DNA of 64,000 nt from Muraenolepis orangiensis. Lineage: Eukaryota; Chordata; Actinopteri; Gadiformes; Muraenolepididae. The notes under the pieces are model-generated. The model was not told the DNA's origin. It did not search any database and saw only the letters and a program-made list of their open reading frames with translations. Where the stretch lies: NCBI GenBank assembly GCA_027704905.1, contig CM051000.1:9145072-9209071 (forward strand), written 5' to 3'. This document shows positions 22,036 through 62,985 of the stretch, in pieces (position 1 is the first letter of the stretch; each line of letters begins with the position of its first letter). Both the position numbers and the translations under genes were made by a program.

Positions 22036-25000
22036 TCAAATATATAACTCTTAAATCATGCCTGCAGCCCCTTTAACACATTTTGAGATCATTTGAGATC
22101 TAAGGATCAAAATCAATGAGCAATTTTACACATCGAGCCGGGGACAAGTAAAATATTGCGTGCCATACAACTGACAATAATGTGCTTCACTTTAACGTAG
22201 GGCCTATCATTGAAAGAAAATGGATGAGAGCTGTCATTGACTATTCGTATGCGTCCAAGTGAATACAATTTCAGAAAGTGAAGTGTATTGTATATATATA
22301 TAAATATATATAAATACATATACCACTGTGAAACACACAGGCAGATAACCGTATGCATTGCATACCGTTTAAACCCTTTGGGCGGACCTCTTTTTTAATA
22401 TGATCATGATATTTAAAGATGATGGTGCAGACTGAAGCCCGGACATAATTACAATTTCTTTTTCCATATTTACAGGTTTGGGACACACCAGGAAACACCT
22501 TGTAGAACCGTGCCTGTCCAGGTTGAACCGTGATGTCTGGTCAGTCACACCCTACTTTAAAGATTACTCTGCCGCTTTTCAAGCCCTTATCTCTATCTAT
22601 CCGCATTAGCGATATAGTGTGGGAAAAAACCCGCCTGCAGTTGTTGCCGTTGATGCTCTCCGTGTCTCTGGGGGACACGCAGCTCAGCGCAGATGCTAAA
22701 TATTCATCATCGTCATCCGCCGGACGAAAGCACCCGGGAGATCTGGCTGCGTGCAGGCAGCATGGGAGGGAAAAGGTAAACATTGCTCATTTGCATAATA
22801 CTACCCACATTGAAATGATACAAATCTGGAGGTGGAAAATCAGCAAAGTTCCCCTACTGATAAACAGAAAGCGTATTGTACCTGTCACTTTGTTGAGTTT
22901 TTGATTTATGGTTGATCCCCGGGAGTTTAAACTCATTTCGTTTTTTTTTATTATTATAGAATTGCCTGTTATCTTTAGCTCCCTTATCTTTCCACCACAT
23001 ATGCACAAATAAGGTTTTAATACATGTTTAAAAAAAAGAATCATGGCTATAATCCGCCATTATATAACCTAATTACAAATATCTGATTGTCTATGGGCAT
23101 TGCCGCAGTTATAAACAAGATAACAAAACTGTCACGTCAAAGCCGCGATAAGCGTCCATAGAGGAAACACACACAGAAACATACGTTGTGTAAACCCAGC
23201 TGATAACCAACCGCTCTCTCCCGGCTGCACCACCAAGATGATCTGGTCAAAGGTTAAGACGGACGTTACAATTTACATGACACATACATTCCCTCCTTGA
23301 CAATGTTTCCATGGAGACCACCCACGCCTGACTTGAAGCTGGGCTCCTGGAGCTGATTAACGACGGCTCTCCCCACCAACGCCACAGAGACACCGGCTGT
23401 GATGCCACGGTCATATATGATAATTGACGTTGCAATTGACATGCCCTAGTTACGTTCCCTTCACCACAACGTATAAATAAACCGTTTCCGCGCGACGCCG
23501 CTCTTGTAACACGCTAATGTAATACCGTGAAGTGTGTGTGTGTGTGTGGTTGGTGGCTCATCAGTCACACTGATTAGAGTCTGGGGCTGCTGGGTGAGGC
23601 TGCACCAAGGTGGGTCCACCTTAGTAATCAAGGCTCACAGGTTAAACCAGCCACCACCACCCACACACACACACAGACTCGAGGAGAGAGCTCCAGCAGG
23701 TGCCATCTGCTCTGTTCAACATAAACTAGAAATTCTTGCAATAAACCGGATTCGGATGTCTTCAGAATGAGCCCTCTAGAAGCCATGTTAATGGCTTGTG
23801 GCAGCGTCGACTGCTAAGAATACTGTAATTGTTAGCATTTAGTGAGTAGACCTAGTGTAACAGCGGTAATCTAAGAAATAGTTAAATTCATCCACAATCA
23901 TTATGTCTTTATCTATGGGCTTAAACACTGAATTAAATGTATTTTCCAAACTTCAAAGCAACACTGCTATGTTCCCTTAAGAACACACCAATGGGTGGGT
24001 CGGCCAGATACGCCAAGCTATAAAATACCCTTAAACTGCAGTGGAGGACAAACTTTAGATGCGAAACTTGGACCAGGACAGTGAGTTGCCAATTTGGAAG
24101 GAATTTAAATGTAAATGGAATCGTTAAAAAAAATCACCACGTCCTCCCACCTTCTTAAAGGTCACTTGTGCAGCATCCAAAACCAAGTCCCGAAGATATA
24201 CGTAATACCATGACATTTCATTAGCTTTTAGATATTTTTTTTTTATGATTCACCAAGTATAAAAGATCCCCAATAACACAAATAGAGATTCATTATGCAT
24301 TTGTGTTCAAGGGTAAAATATAAACATAAGGTGTGCATCTCAATTTACATATGTAATCGCGCGTCTAAAATGCTTTCTTCTTTGTTTCCGTGTCCTTGGT
24401 TGTTTACATGGCCCAAAAATGTCAGACAAGAGATCTCTCTGTTTTAACATCAGGCGTTAAAACGAAGCCTTCTCAGGCGTGTGCGTGGAAATGTTCAGAC
24501 GTGTAATGTAGGGCGAAGGGAGATATTAAATATTTCATGTAGTGTAAGGCGTATAAAGGCGTGTAGTGTAAAGCGACCAGCCATGGCAGAAAAACATGAT
24601 TATTCAATCGTACCATCAAACTATGATGCTTCTTCTGGTTCACGGCTGAAAAATCCCGGTATTCTCCGCCAAGTGTCAAATTCAACGACTTTGAAAAAGA
24701 GATTGCTTTGGATCCTGTAGTGTATTTGTATACCCCCCCCCCCCCCCCAAGTATAAAACTACTGTCAAGAACAACAACTGTCAAGTGGCCATCAACTCCA
24801 CCTGGAGTTTCTGTCTCCAAACTCGTGACGTGACAAAAGACCAACAGGAATAGTAGATGTTTGTTGCGCTACTTCCTATATAATGTTTGGTAAAGCAGCG
24901 AGTCGTCAGTCTGTACGAATTGGCCCGGCAGGCTCCGTCGTGCTGCAGTTGATGTGTTATTTGATGCTTTGTGTCAATACAAGATATTGAACTTAGTATC

Positions 25001-25544
25001 CGGACCTTTGCGAAAGGTTCTTATTCCACCCGAGTATAAATGATACTACAATCCCCCCTTACAGCAAGCAGTCCAAGGCCCTTAAGTTCTCTGTACACTT
25101 GATCTTCACTTAGGCCAGAAACAGCTCTCCCGTGATGTTATAGATACATATCCTAGGCCCGTATCCTTGTTTTTTTCTTTGGTTTTTAATGGGGTTGGAT
25201 GTTTAAGCTGGAGGAAAGATGGGAATAATAATAATAATAAAAAAAAAGTTACTGCTAAGATGTTGTTAAGGATGATTGATGTTTACTACCATACATTTCC
25301 TATTAAAGTAATACAATAAAGTATAAATGTTTTTTTTTTTAAATCATTTTGTGAAACACACATTTGCTATTCGAGCACTTTGAAACTATCCCTCACCCCC
25401 ACCTTGCCGCAACAAAATATATATAAAAATAACCGAGACGTGTTTAACGATGTAGTGAAAAAGATAAACAACTATTATCCTGGAGCAAAAATGTTTTATT
25501 TATTTTCAATAGTGTAATTAACAAACCTTCCCGTGCACTGTGCA

Positions 25545-25779
25545 GTGCTTTAACACGACGTGGACCGGGGGAGGGAGGAGAGAGAGGGGGGGAGGCCAAA
25601 TGGAGCGGCGCAGTGACGCGCCACGACAAAGGGAGCCCCTTACCCCGAGGGGCGGGCTGTAGTGGCGTGTCGTTCGCGAACGAACGACTCTTCACGAACG
25701 AATATTTTCAGTGAACGAGAACGATTCGTTCATTCTCATCTTCCATCTAGTTCGTTCGTTCACTTCGTTGGTTTTTTAA

Positions 25780-25812
<33 letters not shown>

Positions 25813-26100
25813 GGTTTCGCAGCAGCAACTTATTCAAGTGCCTCGCGGGCAGGATCGCTCCGTGGTTGGCTGGCTGACGCGGAGCGGATCGGCCATGTTG
25901 TTGTTATGGCCCGGCCCGCTCCCCCAGGGAGGCCGGGGCCAGGGCCGGGGCACGGCCGCCCGCGTCGGGCACTGCACGGGGTTTCGCCGTCTTGCCCCGT
26001 CAGCGACCCGCGGCCAACCGTGACTCGCTGTGGTCACCGGGGACTGCACAGTACCGCGCACACTACCGGACTGACACCGCTGCTCCGGTTAGTCACAGAG
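25545..26100. other. CpG-rich island with GAACGA-rich palindromic segment
   Basis: A GC- and CpG-dense stretch in otherwise AT-rich intergenic DNA. At about 25664-25770 it carries repeated GAACGA/TCGTTC words forming imperfect inverted repeats (TCGTTCGCGAACGAACGA). An (ATT)n run follows at about 25780-25811, then GGCCCGGCCCGCTCCCCCAG and similar. It could be an unannotated promoter or part of a DNA transposon. No exon is supported. Confidence 0.5.
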
Positions 26101-27992
26101 AGTTAGTCAGGCATAGAGAGGAGCGTAAAACCCATGAGATTCAATTGTTTTTATTTTATTTTAATTGTTATGATCATTTGTTACTGTGGAAGCCACAGGA
26201 GAAGGCCACACACTCAATACACATTTAAAGATGAGGAATGCAAAAATATAAATATATCTCTGCAACAATAATGTCTAGCTAGACCCCTAATGAGGCATCC
26301 ACTGCAGCCAGCAGTGCGTGTATACTAATAATAATATATATGAAACATGAACAAACACCATGAAAATAATGCATTAAAAAAACAGCCAGGCTTATTTATA
26401 ACTATACAGCAGGGAAATAAACAGAAACAGACATTTCCTAATGAATAACATATATTTCTCAAGGAAGTTTCTCACAACCAGAACCCAGAAACGTGTTGCG
26501 GCTAATAAACTGTACAAAGCGTGACAGTTGTTCTCCTCCTGTGAAAGGCCCCCAGGCAGGCAACAATACTAGTCAAGTTGTCACTGTTTTTAACACACAC
26601 ACACACACACACAATCCTGCTTGAGAAATCTCTGGTGTGCTTATGGCTTATCTGCTCCAGTGAGGCAGTAAATATAGCCCGCAGTCAATTAGCTTGGAAT
26701 AAATAATCATACAAATTATTTGGGAAAACTGAGTCTGTTAAACGACCACTTAAGACGATTCCTCGGCACCCCCGTTTAGATAGATTGAATATAACATTTT
26801 TCACCCTGACCTTGCCAGAAGCTACTCGAATCGGCAAACACCCAGGGGTTTATAGCACCTAGTGGTGTGACCATGTAGTCACACACATGTCTCTTAATTC
26901 ATATGTATTAATTCAAACCGTTTTCAAATTTTTGTTTTTCCTTTCACCCTATATAGTGATTAGGCCCAGTTTGTGCTTCATACATTATAATCTAGTGAAA
27001 GATGAGGTCTGTCTTCATCACCAGCTGACATTTACCGTGTGCTACAAAGGGTCAGCGCCTCCTGCATGTAAGTGAACTTCGTAAAAAAAGAAAAGAAAAA
27101 AAAGAGAAGACAAATGTGTGCGAAGGTCACTCCGTACTGTATGCGTAGGATTGTGTGGGCCTATAATGAAGTGTCTATAATATAGTGTCTTGACTGTACC
27201 GCAAGCCGATAAATGAGGAAGAGGAAAAAAAATAATTGGCTTCACTCCACACCAATCAACGAGGTCACAAAAGCTTGTGTTTCCAGATTCTGTGAGAACA
27301 CGCAACTCCCGCGATCAATAAACCGAAACAGTTTGTGGCGTCTCAATCTTTTAACCAACAATCAACAATGTCATGCCAACAACAATCTAACCGGGATTTG
27401 AAAACGGGCACGAAACTTTAATTATTCAGTTGCCTGGTAACTGATGTGCTGCACGTGATGTGGTGTGTGACAACGCCCCCGTTTGACACATGATTGCTAG
27501 GTTTACAAACGTTTAAGCCGTGAGTGTTAGCTTTAACCCCTAGCCAAAGAACACAGGCTAGAGAGGCTGATGAGGTATGAGGTGATGAATACAACTAGAT
27601 GGCCGTATCCTCCCATGAGTATTTTTGCTGTATAAAAGTATAAATTTGTATATTTAGTATTTTACCACCTGTTTTTTGGCTCGCAAGATTTAGGATGGCT
27701 TTGTGAGGCTACATATTTTGCATATTCTTACGGAAATGTTTTATTCATATTATCGTTCTGTACTCCTGTGACACCAAAAATAAAGAACATCATACCTTAT
27801 GCTACGTATTATGCATGGTTTATTTTTGAGGTATAAGGTTATGAACGGCTTTAGGTATTCGCTTGTAGATGGTGAAGTTGGAAATCATTGTTTAGATACA
27901 AGATTACAGATGGTTCAATTTACAAATATTTGTTGTGAAGTTGTGAAAAGAGCGGAAAATAGCAAGACTTCACAAGCACCATTCCCCCTGTG

Positions 27993-28196
27993 CACAAATG
28001 TAATTGACAGAAAATATGGATTCCCTGAACCAATCAAGGCAAAGATGCACTGATCTATTCAGAAATTAGCCAAGTGCGATCTAAAATCCGCCCGTCTCGT
28101 ACAGAGACAGGTGCAGTCTACCAGAACAGATGACTTCACAGAGCATTTCACCCAGGAACGGCTGACGGATGGCTATGGCACTTCTAACCGATTACA
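27993..28196 (+). repeat. Dispersed repeat, copy B of a diverged pair
   Basis: Partner of 21846-22035. Shared landmarks include ATGGATTCCCTGAACCAATC, AAAGATGCACTGAT, CACAGAGCATTTCACCC and GGCTGACGGATGGCT. Same orientation, about 6.1 kb apart. Confidence 0.65.
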
Positions 28197-29091
28197 CTCA
28201 TCCCAGCTCTTATAGCCTTTTTTTTTTTTTTTTTTAAAGGTTGAAAGGATATGTGGATACGAGTATTAGGTTGGAAATTATTGCATTTAGCAAAGGGGTC
28301 TTGTGTGGTTAAGGTCACGTTAAGAACGGTATGTAGCAAAGGGGACCCTGAGGAATTAAGAGGGCAAGCTCTGGGACTCCCAACTACATAAAAAAACCCA
28401 TCTCCAGCCAACAAAGTGATAAGACAAGGAGCGTGTAATGTGGGTTATCTGTAGCTACACCTCAGGCTATTGACACCACATTTCAAGATGTAGGTCATCT
28501 TTTACTCGTCTTTATAAAACTTTATTTTTTTTAAATCCGCATGCTCGGGATGCTCTACTGAGTCAGATGAACTTCAAGATACTATCCCAATAGGACACAG
28601 AGACCTCCGCGATATGCAGAGAACACAAACAAAAGATGTGACAACAGAACAGACAGCTGTCGCTTTGCAGCCTAGTTTGACAGAGGGGGGAAATTCGGGG
28701 ATTCCTGGAAAACAATTAAGTGAGAACCATTTCATACGTACCCAAAAGCTGGAATAATGGGACACTAGGGGAGACAGTACTAAAGTCACCTTTATTAAAA
28801 GAAACGGGAAGAAAACGTCACAACAACAAAATAGCAAAAAATCTATCAGCTTGCGCATTACGTCTCAAACAAAATTTTCCGGCTCCAGACTTTAACAAGA
28901 ACCTTTGTTGTCAAGTCAATCTTTGCGTGGAATCCACCCTGGACAAACAATGGCGATGAGCACTATCGCGGCGTGAGAGATGCTAGCTAACGTTATCGCT
29001 TTTGTTTTGCATAAAGTAGCAAGAAGCATCGACAACTAGCCCTGGAGTCTCCCGGCCATCAATGTCTAGCGTTGCACTATCATCTCCCCCC

Positions 29092-29296
<205 letters not shown>

Positions 29297-29448
29297 TTCT
29301 TTAAATGGTAAAATACAACACCACACGTTTACCATGTAGCGCCCGCTGCCTAGTAGAGAGAAATACTACGTTTGCATGTGTGGCACCGACAGGGGGTCTC
29401 ACCAGGTGACAAATCATTGAAGTCTGAAGGACGGACATGCACACGCCG

Positions 29449-29454
29449 TTTATT
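29449..29454 (-). promoter_or_regulatory. ddb1: ddb1 poly(A) signal
   Basis: AATAAA on the - strand, 95 nt after the ddb1 stop codon. This is the first hexamer downstream of the stop and sits at a normal position for a short 3' UTR. Confidence 0.75.
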
Positions 29455-29548
29455 TATAATTATATACAAAACCGCAGTCTCCCAAAATCCCCCCGGCCAA
29501 TTTCCCCCCCCCCCTGGACTTTGCTCCTGTGGTGACCCCGAGCAGAAC

Positions 29549-58056
<28,508 letters not shown>

Positions 58057-58869
58057 CTGTACACCGGACACGGGGACGGGGTGAGATGCATCGACACACC
58101 ACTCCACTTCGTGGGAATTTATTTGTTCTTTCTTGGAGGACGGGAGGGGGTTGTTAATAATAAGGAAAATTAGATTGAGGGTTGTGTGCAAGGCCAAGAT
58201 AATCATGTAGAAAATTGCGATTGCGATCGATTTTCTTTTCCCCCCCCCTACCCCCTCTCATCTGCAAACTTGGAGAAAGACGAAAACAGCGGTTTGGAAT
58301 GAAATACCGTCCAATCTCCAACCGACAAGATTGTAGCAACAATATTTTCAAGCTTAAAGTCCTAAAAGCTTTTTCCTCCTCGGGCGGCTACCGGTGAACT
58401 TTTTTTTGTTTACCGACAATCGTGTTGCACCCAAGGTAGGGCTGCCGCATTGAGGCTCTTCTTTTAACCATGTAGCATAATTAAGAATTATTTATATTTT
58501 TTGGAAGGTTGTTGTCTTGGTGACAAGAGTTGAACAAAAACCCTCTAAATTAAATTCTCCCAGAGGAGCTATTTGTAGATTATTCACCACCTCTCCAGAG
58601 TAGGAATATATGCGTATTATAATAAAGCAAATTAAGGTCACCTGAGGTGTACATCCTATGGGTACAGCTCATCCATTGTCCATAGCCAACTAGAATCGGC
58701 AGCACTACCGATTTGGTCAAATATTGCCATGTTTGCCTAGTCTCACAAATCAGATTTTAGAATAATATCGAAAGTCTGATGGCAGACAAGCTCAAATCTC
58801 TGTGAATGGGGTGTTTCACTTTATTTTGCTTTAAATGCATTATGACCAATCATGTTCCCGGGGGACATC

Positions 58870-59435
58870 TGAAGCCACGGTTCTCAACAGGAAACCGTGG
58901 GGGGAGTGAGTCCTTACCCCAAGTAAAGGAGTTCAAGTATTTCGGGGTCTTGTTCTCGAGTGAGGGGACGATGGAGCGTGAGATTGACCGGGGAATAGTT
59001 GAAGCAGGAGCCGTATTGGGTGCCCTTTACCGCACTAAGAGAGCTGAGCCAGAAGGTAAAGCTCTCGATCTACCGGTCAGTCTACATTCCTACCCTCACC
59101 TATGGGTTATGACCAAAAGGACGAAATCGGATACAATGGGCCGAAATGGGTTTCCTCAGGAGGGTTGCTGGCATATCCCTAAGGGATGGGCTCAGTCCTC
59201 TGTGAGAGACTGAGTACAGCAGCTGCTCCTTCGCATAGAAAGGAGCTAGTTAAGGTGGTTCGGGCATCTAGTAAGGATGCTTCCTGGTCGCCTCCCCTAG
59301 GAGGTTTGACACGTCCTGCTGGGAGAAGGCCTTGGGATCCCCCAGTCAGAGCTAGTTGATGTGACCAGGAAAGTTTAGGGTCCCCTGCCGGCGCTAATAA
59401 ACTCCCCAACCCGATAGAAGATGGATCGATGGATG
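58870..59435 (+). mobile_element. LINE reverse-transcriptase C-terminal remnant
   Basis: Translation, with frame breaks, gives VKEFKYFGVLFSSEGTME, REIDRGIVEAGAVLGALY, then LLRIERS, LRWFGHLVRMLPGRLP. This is the typical end of a widespread teleost LINE (RTE/Rex-like). It ends in CGATAGAAGATGGATCGATG, as such elements do. It is decayed, and antisense to ddb1. Confidence 0.8.
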
Positions 59436-60924
59436 TTCCTGGGGACGGGAACTGGACTGGAAAAAACCTGACGGCAGAACCGCAACAAACGTGATACGGC
59501 TGGTCATTGATTGGACGGGACTAAAATAACTCTTTCATAAGAGAAAATAAACAAATTACTATTAGGCAACAACTCCAAAACCCGACTGCACCTGTTGGCA
59601 TAAGAGAACATGCCAAACAAGGCTGTGTGCACAGATTGCAAAACTCTTCTCCAGCGACATCACTGTGGTGCTGCCACAGCTGATCGTATTACAGGTCTAA
59701 TAAAAAATATGGCATCATAAGCCACACTTAGGTTTCAGAAGATCCAAACACAACAACAATGTTTTCCCATTAGCGATGTCATGATCAGTTTCTTCGCCAT
59801 GTGCAGCTCGAATGCTCTTGCCGTTGAGGACGAGTACTTGTTCTTTCATTAACTAACAAAGGACTGATAACCAAAACGATAGCATTGTCTTTCCATTGTT
59901 GGAAACCCCAGTGAACACAAACTCAGCCAGCATTGATAACCGCTGTGGGTCTTCCCCACCAGCTATAACGTCTTGTCCCGGACACCAACGTTCTTAGCGA
60001 ATGGGTCTGTAAAGCTGTATAGTAGACTGGCCACTGTAGAACATTGGTTGAAAATGTTTTTCTGAAACCTCTCTCATGCTTTTGTCTCAGAGTCCTGACA
60101 ATTATCTCTGTAATAAAAACGGGAAACCCTGCATGACTCCATCCTTCAGGCTGGTCTCCCCCCAGAAGTTTGGCTAAAGCATTGTCGAACTTCTAGATCC
60201 GAGATTAATGTTTGCCCGATTCATCCTTGCTTAGCTATACAACACAAGCTAACAGTGGGTGGAAGGGCTGCGGGACAGAGAAAGTAGACATGCATTCAAA
60301 ATGATCTGCAAAAGGCATACAAGATTGCTTTTTCATTGGACGGGAGAGGAAGAACGAGTAAGAACAAAGCAACATAAAACAGACACAACAGCCGCCTGAT
60401 CGTGGTCAATTCCCTCCGACAAGTACACTACGCTAGAAGGCAACTTGCAACACAGCGGCAGAGCAACCGCCGAACAACAAAATGTTAGTGTCAGCGACTC
60501 CAGAGCTGAGTGGATTTCAACCACATGTCCAACGAGTACCGATCTGATGGGGTAAAATGTGGAATCTACTCCACAGGGAAAGTTCTCTGCTATCCTTAAA
60601 TTGAGGGAATAGGAGTGGCCCGTTTTTTCCAATAATTGATGATTTGTCTCTGGCTTCGTACGGACATGATAAAAATAAACGGAACAGGGAGGAAGATTTC
60701 ACAGATTGTGTGATGCCTTTGTGGGATGACCGGCATAGAGGCAAATCGGGTGTTAACAACAACACAACACTTTTGCTTTTGGTGATTAATAACGTGTCAT
60801 CTTTTTTTTTATAGCTATGGGTTGGGTCGCCATTTGATTGACATTTCATTGATGATGTATTGCTGATTTCAGTAAACAAACAGAACACAAGTGCGATCAC
60901 ACACAGATAACGTATAGGCTAGTG

Positions 60925-61679
60925 CAGTGGTTCCCAACCTGGGGGGCGCGCCCCCCTTGGGGGGGCGCCAAAGATCGCAGGGGGGGCGCCAGGCCTCAGA
61001 TGATTTGAGGCCTAATATCATATTTCGATTTTTTATTTTTATTTTTTATTTTTATTTTTTTTAAAAGTTTTTTACATATAATTGTAACGCAATACATGAT
61101 TGTCGCTAAAAGCCTTGTCTCTACATTACAATAAAATATAGAAATTTATTGATTAATTCATTTTAATAAAAATTCTACAAATTAATCTGATACTCCTCCG
61201 ATTCGCGCCAACATTGACGTTACTGTGTCAGCTTCTGTAGTAGTAACAGTTTGCTGTGCTTGCTAGCTAGCGACCAACTTCATAAGGTGAATATTTTGTC
61301 TAAAAATGTCTGAAAAACGTAAAGGAGATGACAGCTCATCTGCAATCAAAAAGAAAATGAGGACCTACCTAGAGAGCTATCTTAACTTAGGTTTCATGGA
61401 GGGAACGGACAAAACCCGCCCAGAGTGTGTGATATGCAGAGAGAAGCTAGCCAACGACAGCATGAAACCCTGCAAAATGAAGAGACACCAACAGACCATG
61501 CACCCAGAAACGGTCGGGCGTGATCGGGACTTTTTCATAAAGAAACAACAGTTTGTTAGGGCTGGCAGCGATGTACAGAAGGCCACCGAGGCCTCTTTTG
61601 AATGGGGGGGGGGGGGGTGCGCAAATTCCAACAGGAGTCATTTGGGGGGGCTCTGGGTGAAAAAGGTTGGGAACCCCTG
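60925..61679 (+). mobile_element. Internally deleted hAT element with perfect 8-bp target duplication
   Basis: Ends CAGTGGTTCCCAACCTGG and GGTTGGGAACCCCTG are inverted repeats (14 of 15 bases). GGCTAGTG stands directly outside both ends (60917-60924 and 61680-61687), the 8-bp duplication expected of hAT insertion. The 755-bp element keeps the first part of a BED zinc-finger gene but lacks the catalytic domain. G runs lie at both ends. Confidence 0.92.
61306..61602 (+). pseudogene. Truncated hAT transposase N-terminus (BED zinc finger)
   Basis: Starts MSEKRKGDDSSSAIKKK. The BED finger has Cys41, Cys44, His61 and His66 (CVICREKL ... KRHQQTMH). About 99 residues remain before the frame runs into the G-rich right end of the element. 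A full-length relative has about 600 residues (hAT/ZBED and SCAND3-like family). The missing catalytic core makes it non-functional as a transposase, though a DNA-binding fragment could be expressed. Confidence 0.88.
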
Positions 61680-61734
61680 GGCTAGTGGACAGAGACCTGC
61701 CTCCCGTATTGTTTCATGTTCTCTATTATGCACA

Positions 61735-61965
61735 AGTATTGTGTTGTTTATAGTAGGTAGTAGTTAGGGTTTTATACAGTATAGTATATAGTAGGTAGTA
61801 TAAAGTGTTGTTTATAGTACAGTTTTGTATAGTATTGCATAGTTTAGTATAGCATATCATAGTATTGTTGTTGAACAGCATACCGTGGGAGGGAATGTGG
61901 TGTTAGCATTCCATTGTACTGGTTACATATGGCACATGAAAGCATCTTTAACCTTGAATCTTCAT
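61735..61965 (+). repeat. LINE 3' end, copy 5
   Basis: GTATAGTAT-type internal repeats, then GCATACCGTGGGAGGG, GTTAGCATTCCATTGTACTG, ACATATGGCAC and a CCTTGAATCTT end. Confidence 0.75.
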
Positions 61966-62734
61966 CCTGATCGCCGTTGACCTCCACAGCCCGGTGCTCA
62001 ATGCGTCTTTACAAAATGGCCTGTTTGGCGCTTTAATGTAACTGCATACCGTCTGTTATTTACAGAGTTTGTACTGCTGTGTAAGTGTATGGATAGACCG
62101 TGTTATTTATTCTTTATTTTATTCAGGTTGTATTCTATTGTTCTGTAAAGCACTCTGTGAGCTGTGTTTGAACGGTGCTATACAAATCAAACTATGCCAA
62201 GTAATTCATGCGCCCCGCCCCTCCCGTTGTGCGCCAGAACGGTTGGAGGTGAGCGACAACAAGCACACCCTATTTTATCCATTGCATTCATCAGCGATAC
62301 AACGAGAGGAACTTTTAATGAGTACATGCACAGAATAGTAAAGTTAGTGACCGCTCAAAGTCGTGAAGCGTTTAAGGTCTTGGAAACACTAGAATGGTTA
62401 TTTCATTGTTTTTCTTCTTTTGTTTACCTTTGGAATAGAGTTGCCATTTGTGTCACAGTGGCAGTCAATCAATGCGGCCACAGTTTAGAAGAAAGAAATC
62501 ATTTAATTCAACAGGCATTTAAAGTGATAGGGGCGAAGATTTGGGTTTATTTTTGTTCAGCTAAGCCAATAACCATTTGTTTGTCAAAAGGAATACGTTG
62601 TTGGTTTTCAACCAGGTTTGCACCATTACGATGAGGGTAGTTTATGTAAATGACAATAATCAATTCCCCTCTATTTAACTAGCATTCAGTTTTGCAAATT
62701 TGTTCGCCAGCTCAAGTCTGCTGGGTGACGCAAA

Positions 62735-62985
62735 ACTTGTTCTAGGGCTGTTGTTCCAACTGGTCTCTGGTCATGTAGCACCAGTTCTCTAGGGCTGTTG
62801 TTCCAACTGGTCTCTGGTCATGTAGCACCAGTTCTCTAGGGCTGCTATTCCAACTGTTGGTCTCTGGTCCTGTAGCACCAGTTCTCTAGGGCTGTTCCAA
62901 CAGTGTTTCTGCAGTCCTGTAGTACCAGTTATCTAGGGCTGTTGTTCCAACGGTTGTTCTCTGGTCATGTAGCACCAATATATAT
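62735..62985. repeat. 47-bp minisatellite, about five copies
   Basis: Unit: TCTAGGGCTGTTGTTCCAAC, TGGTCTCTGGTCATGTAGCA, CCAGTTC. The first two copies are nearly perfect. Later ones have small insertions (CTGTTGGTC) and deletions. Confidence 0.92.

Noticed and set aside
22530..22904. 124-codon open frame in the intergenic region
   Set aside because: Ordinary composition, but no recognisable domain, no supporting splice structure and no context. It may be a conserved noncoding stretch rather than a gene.
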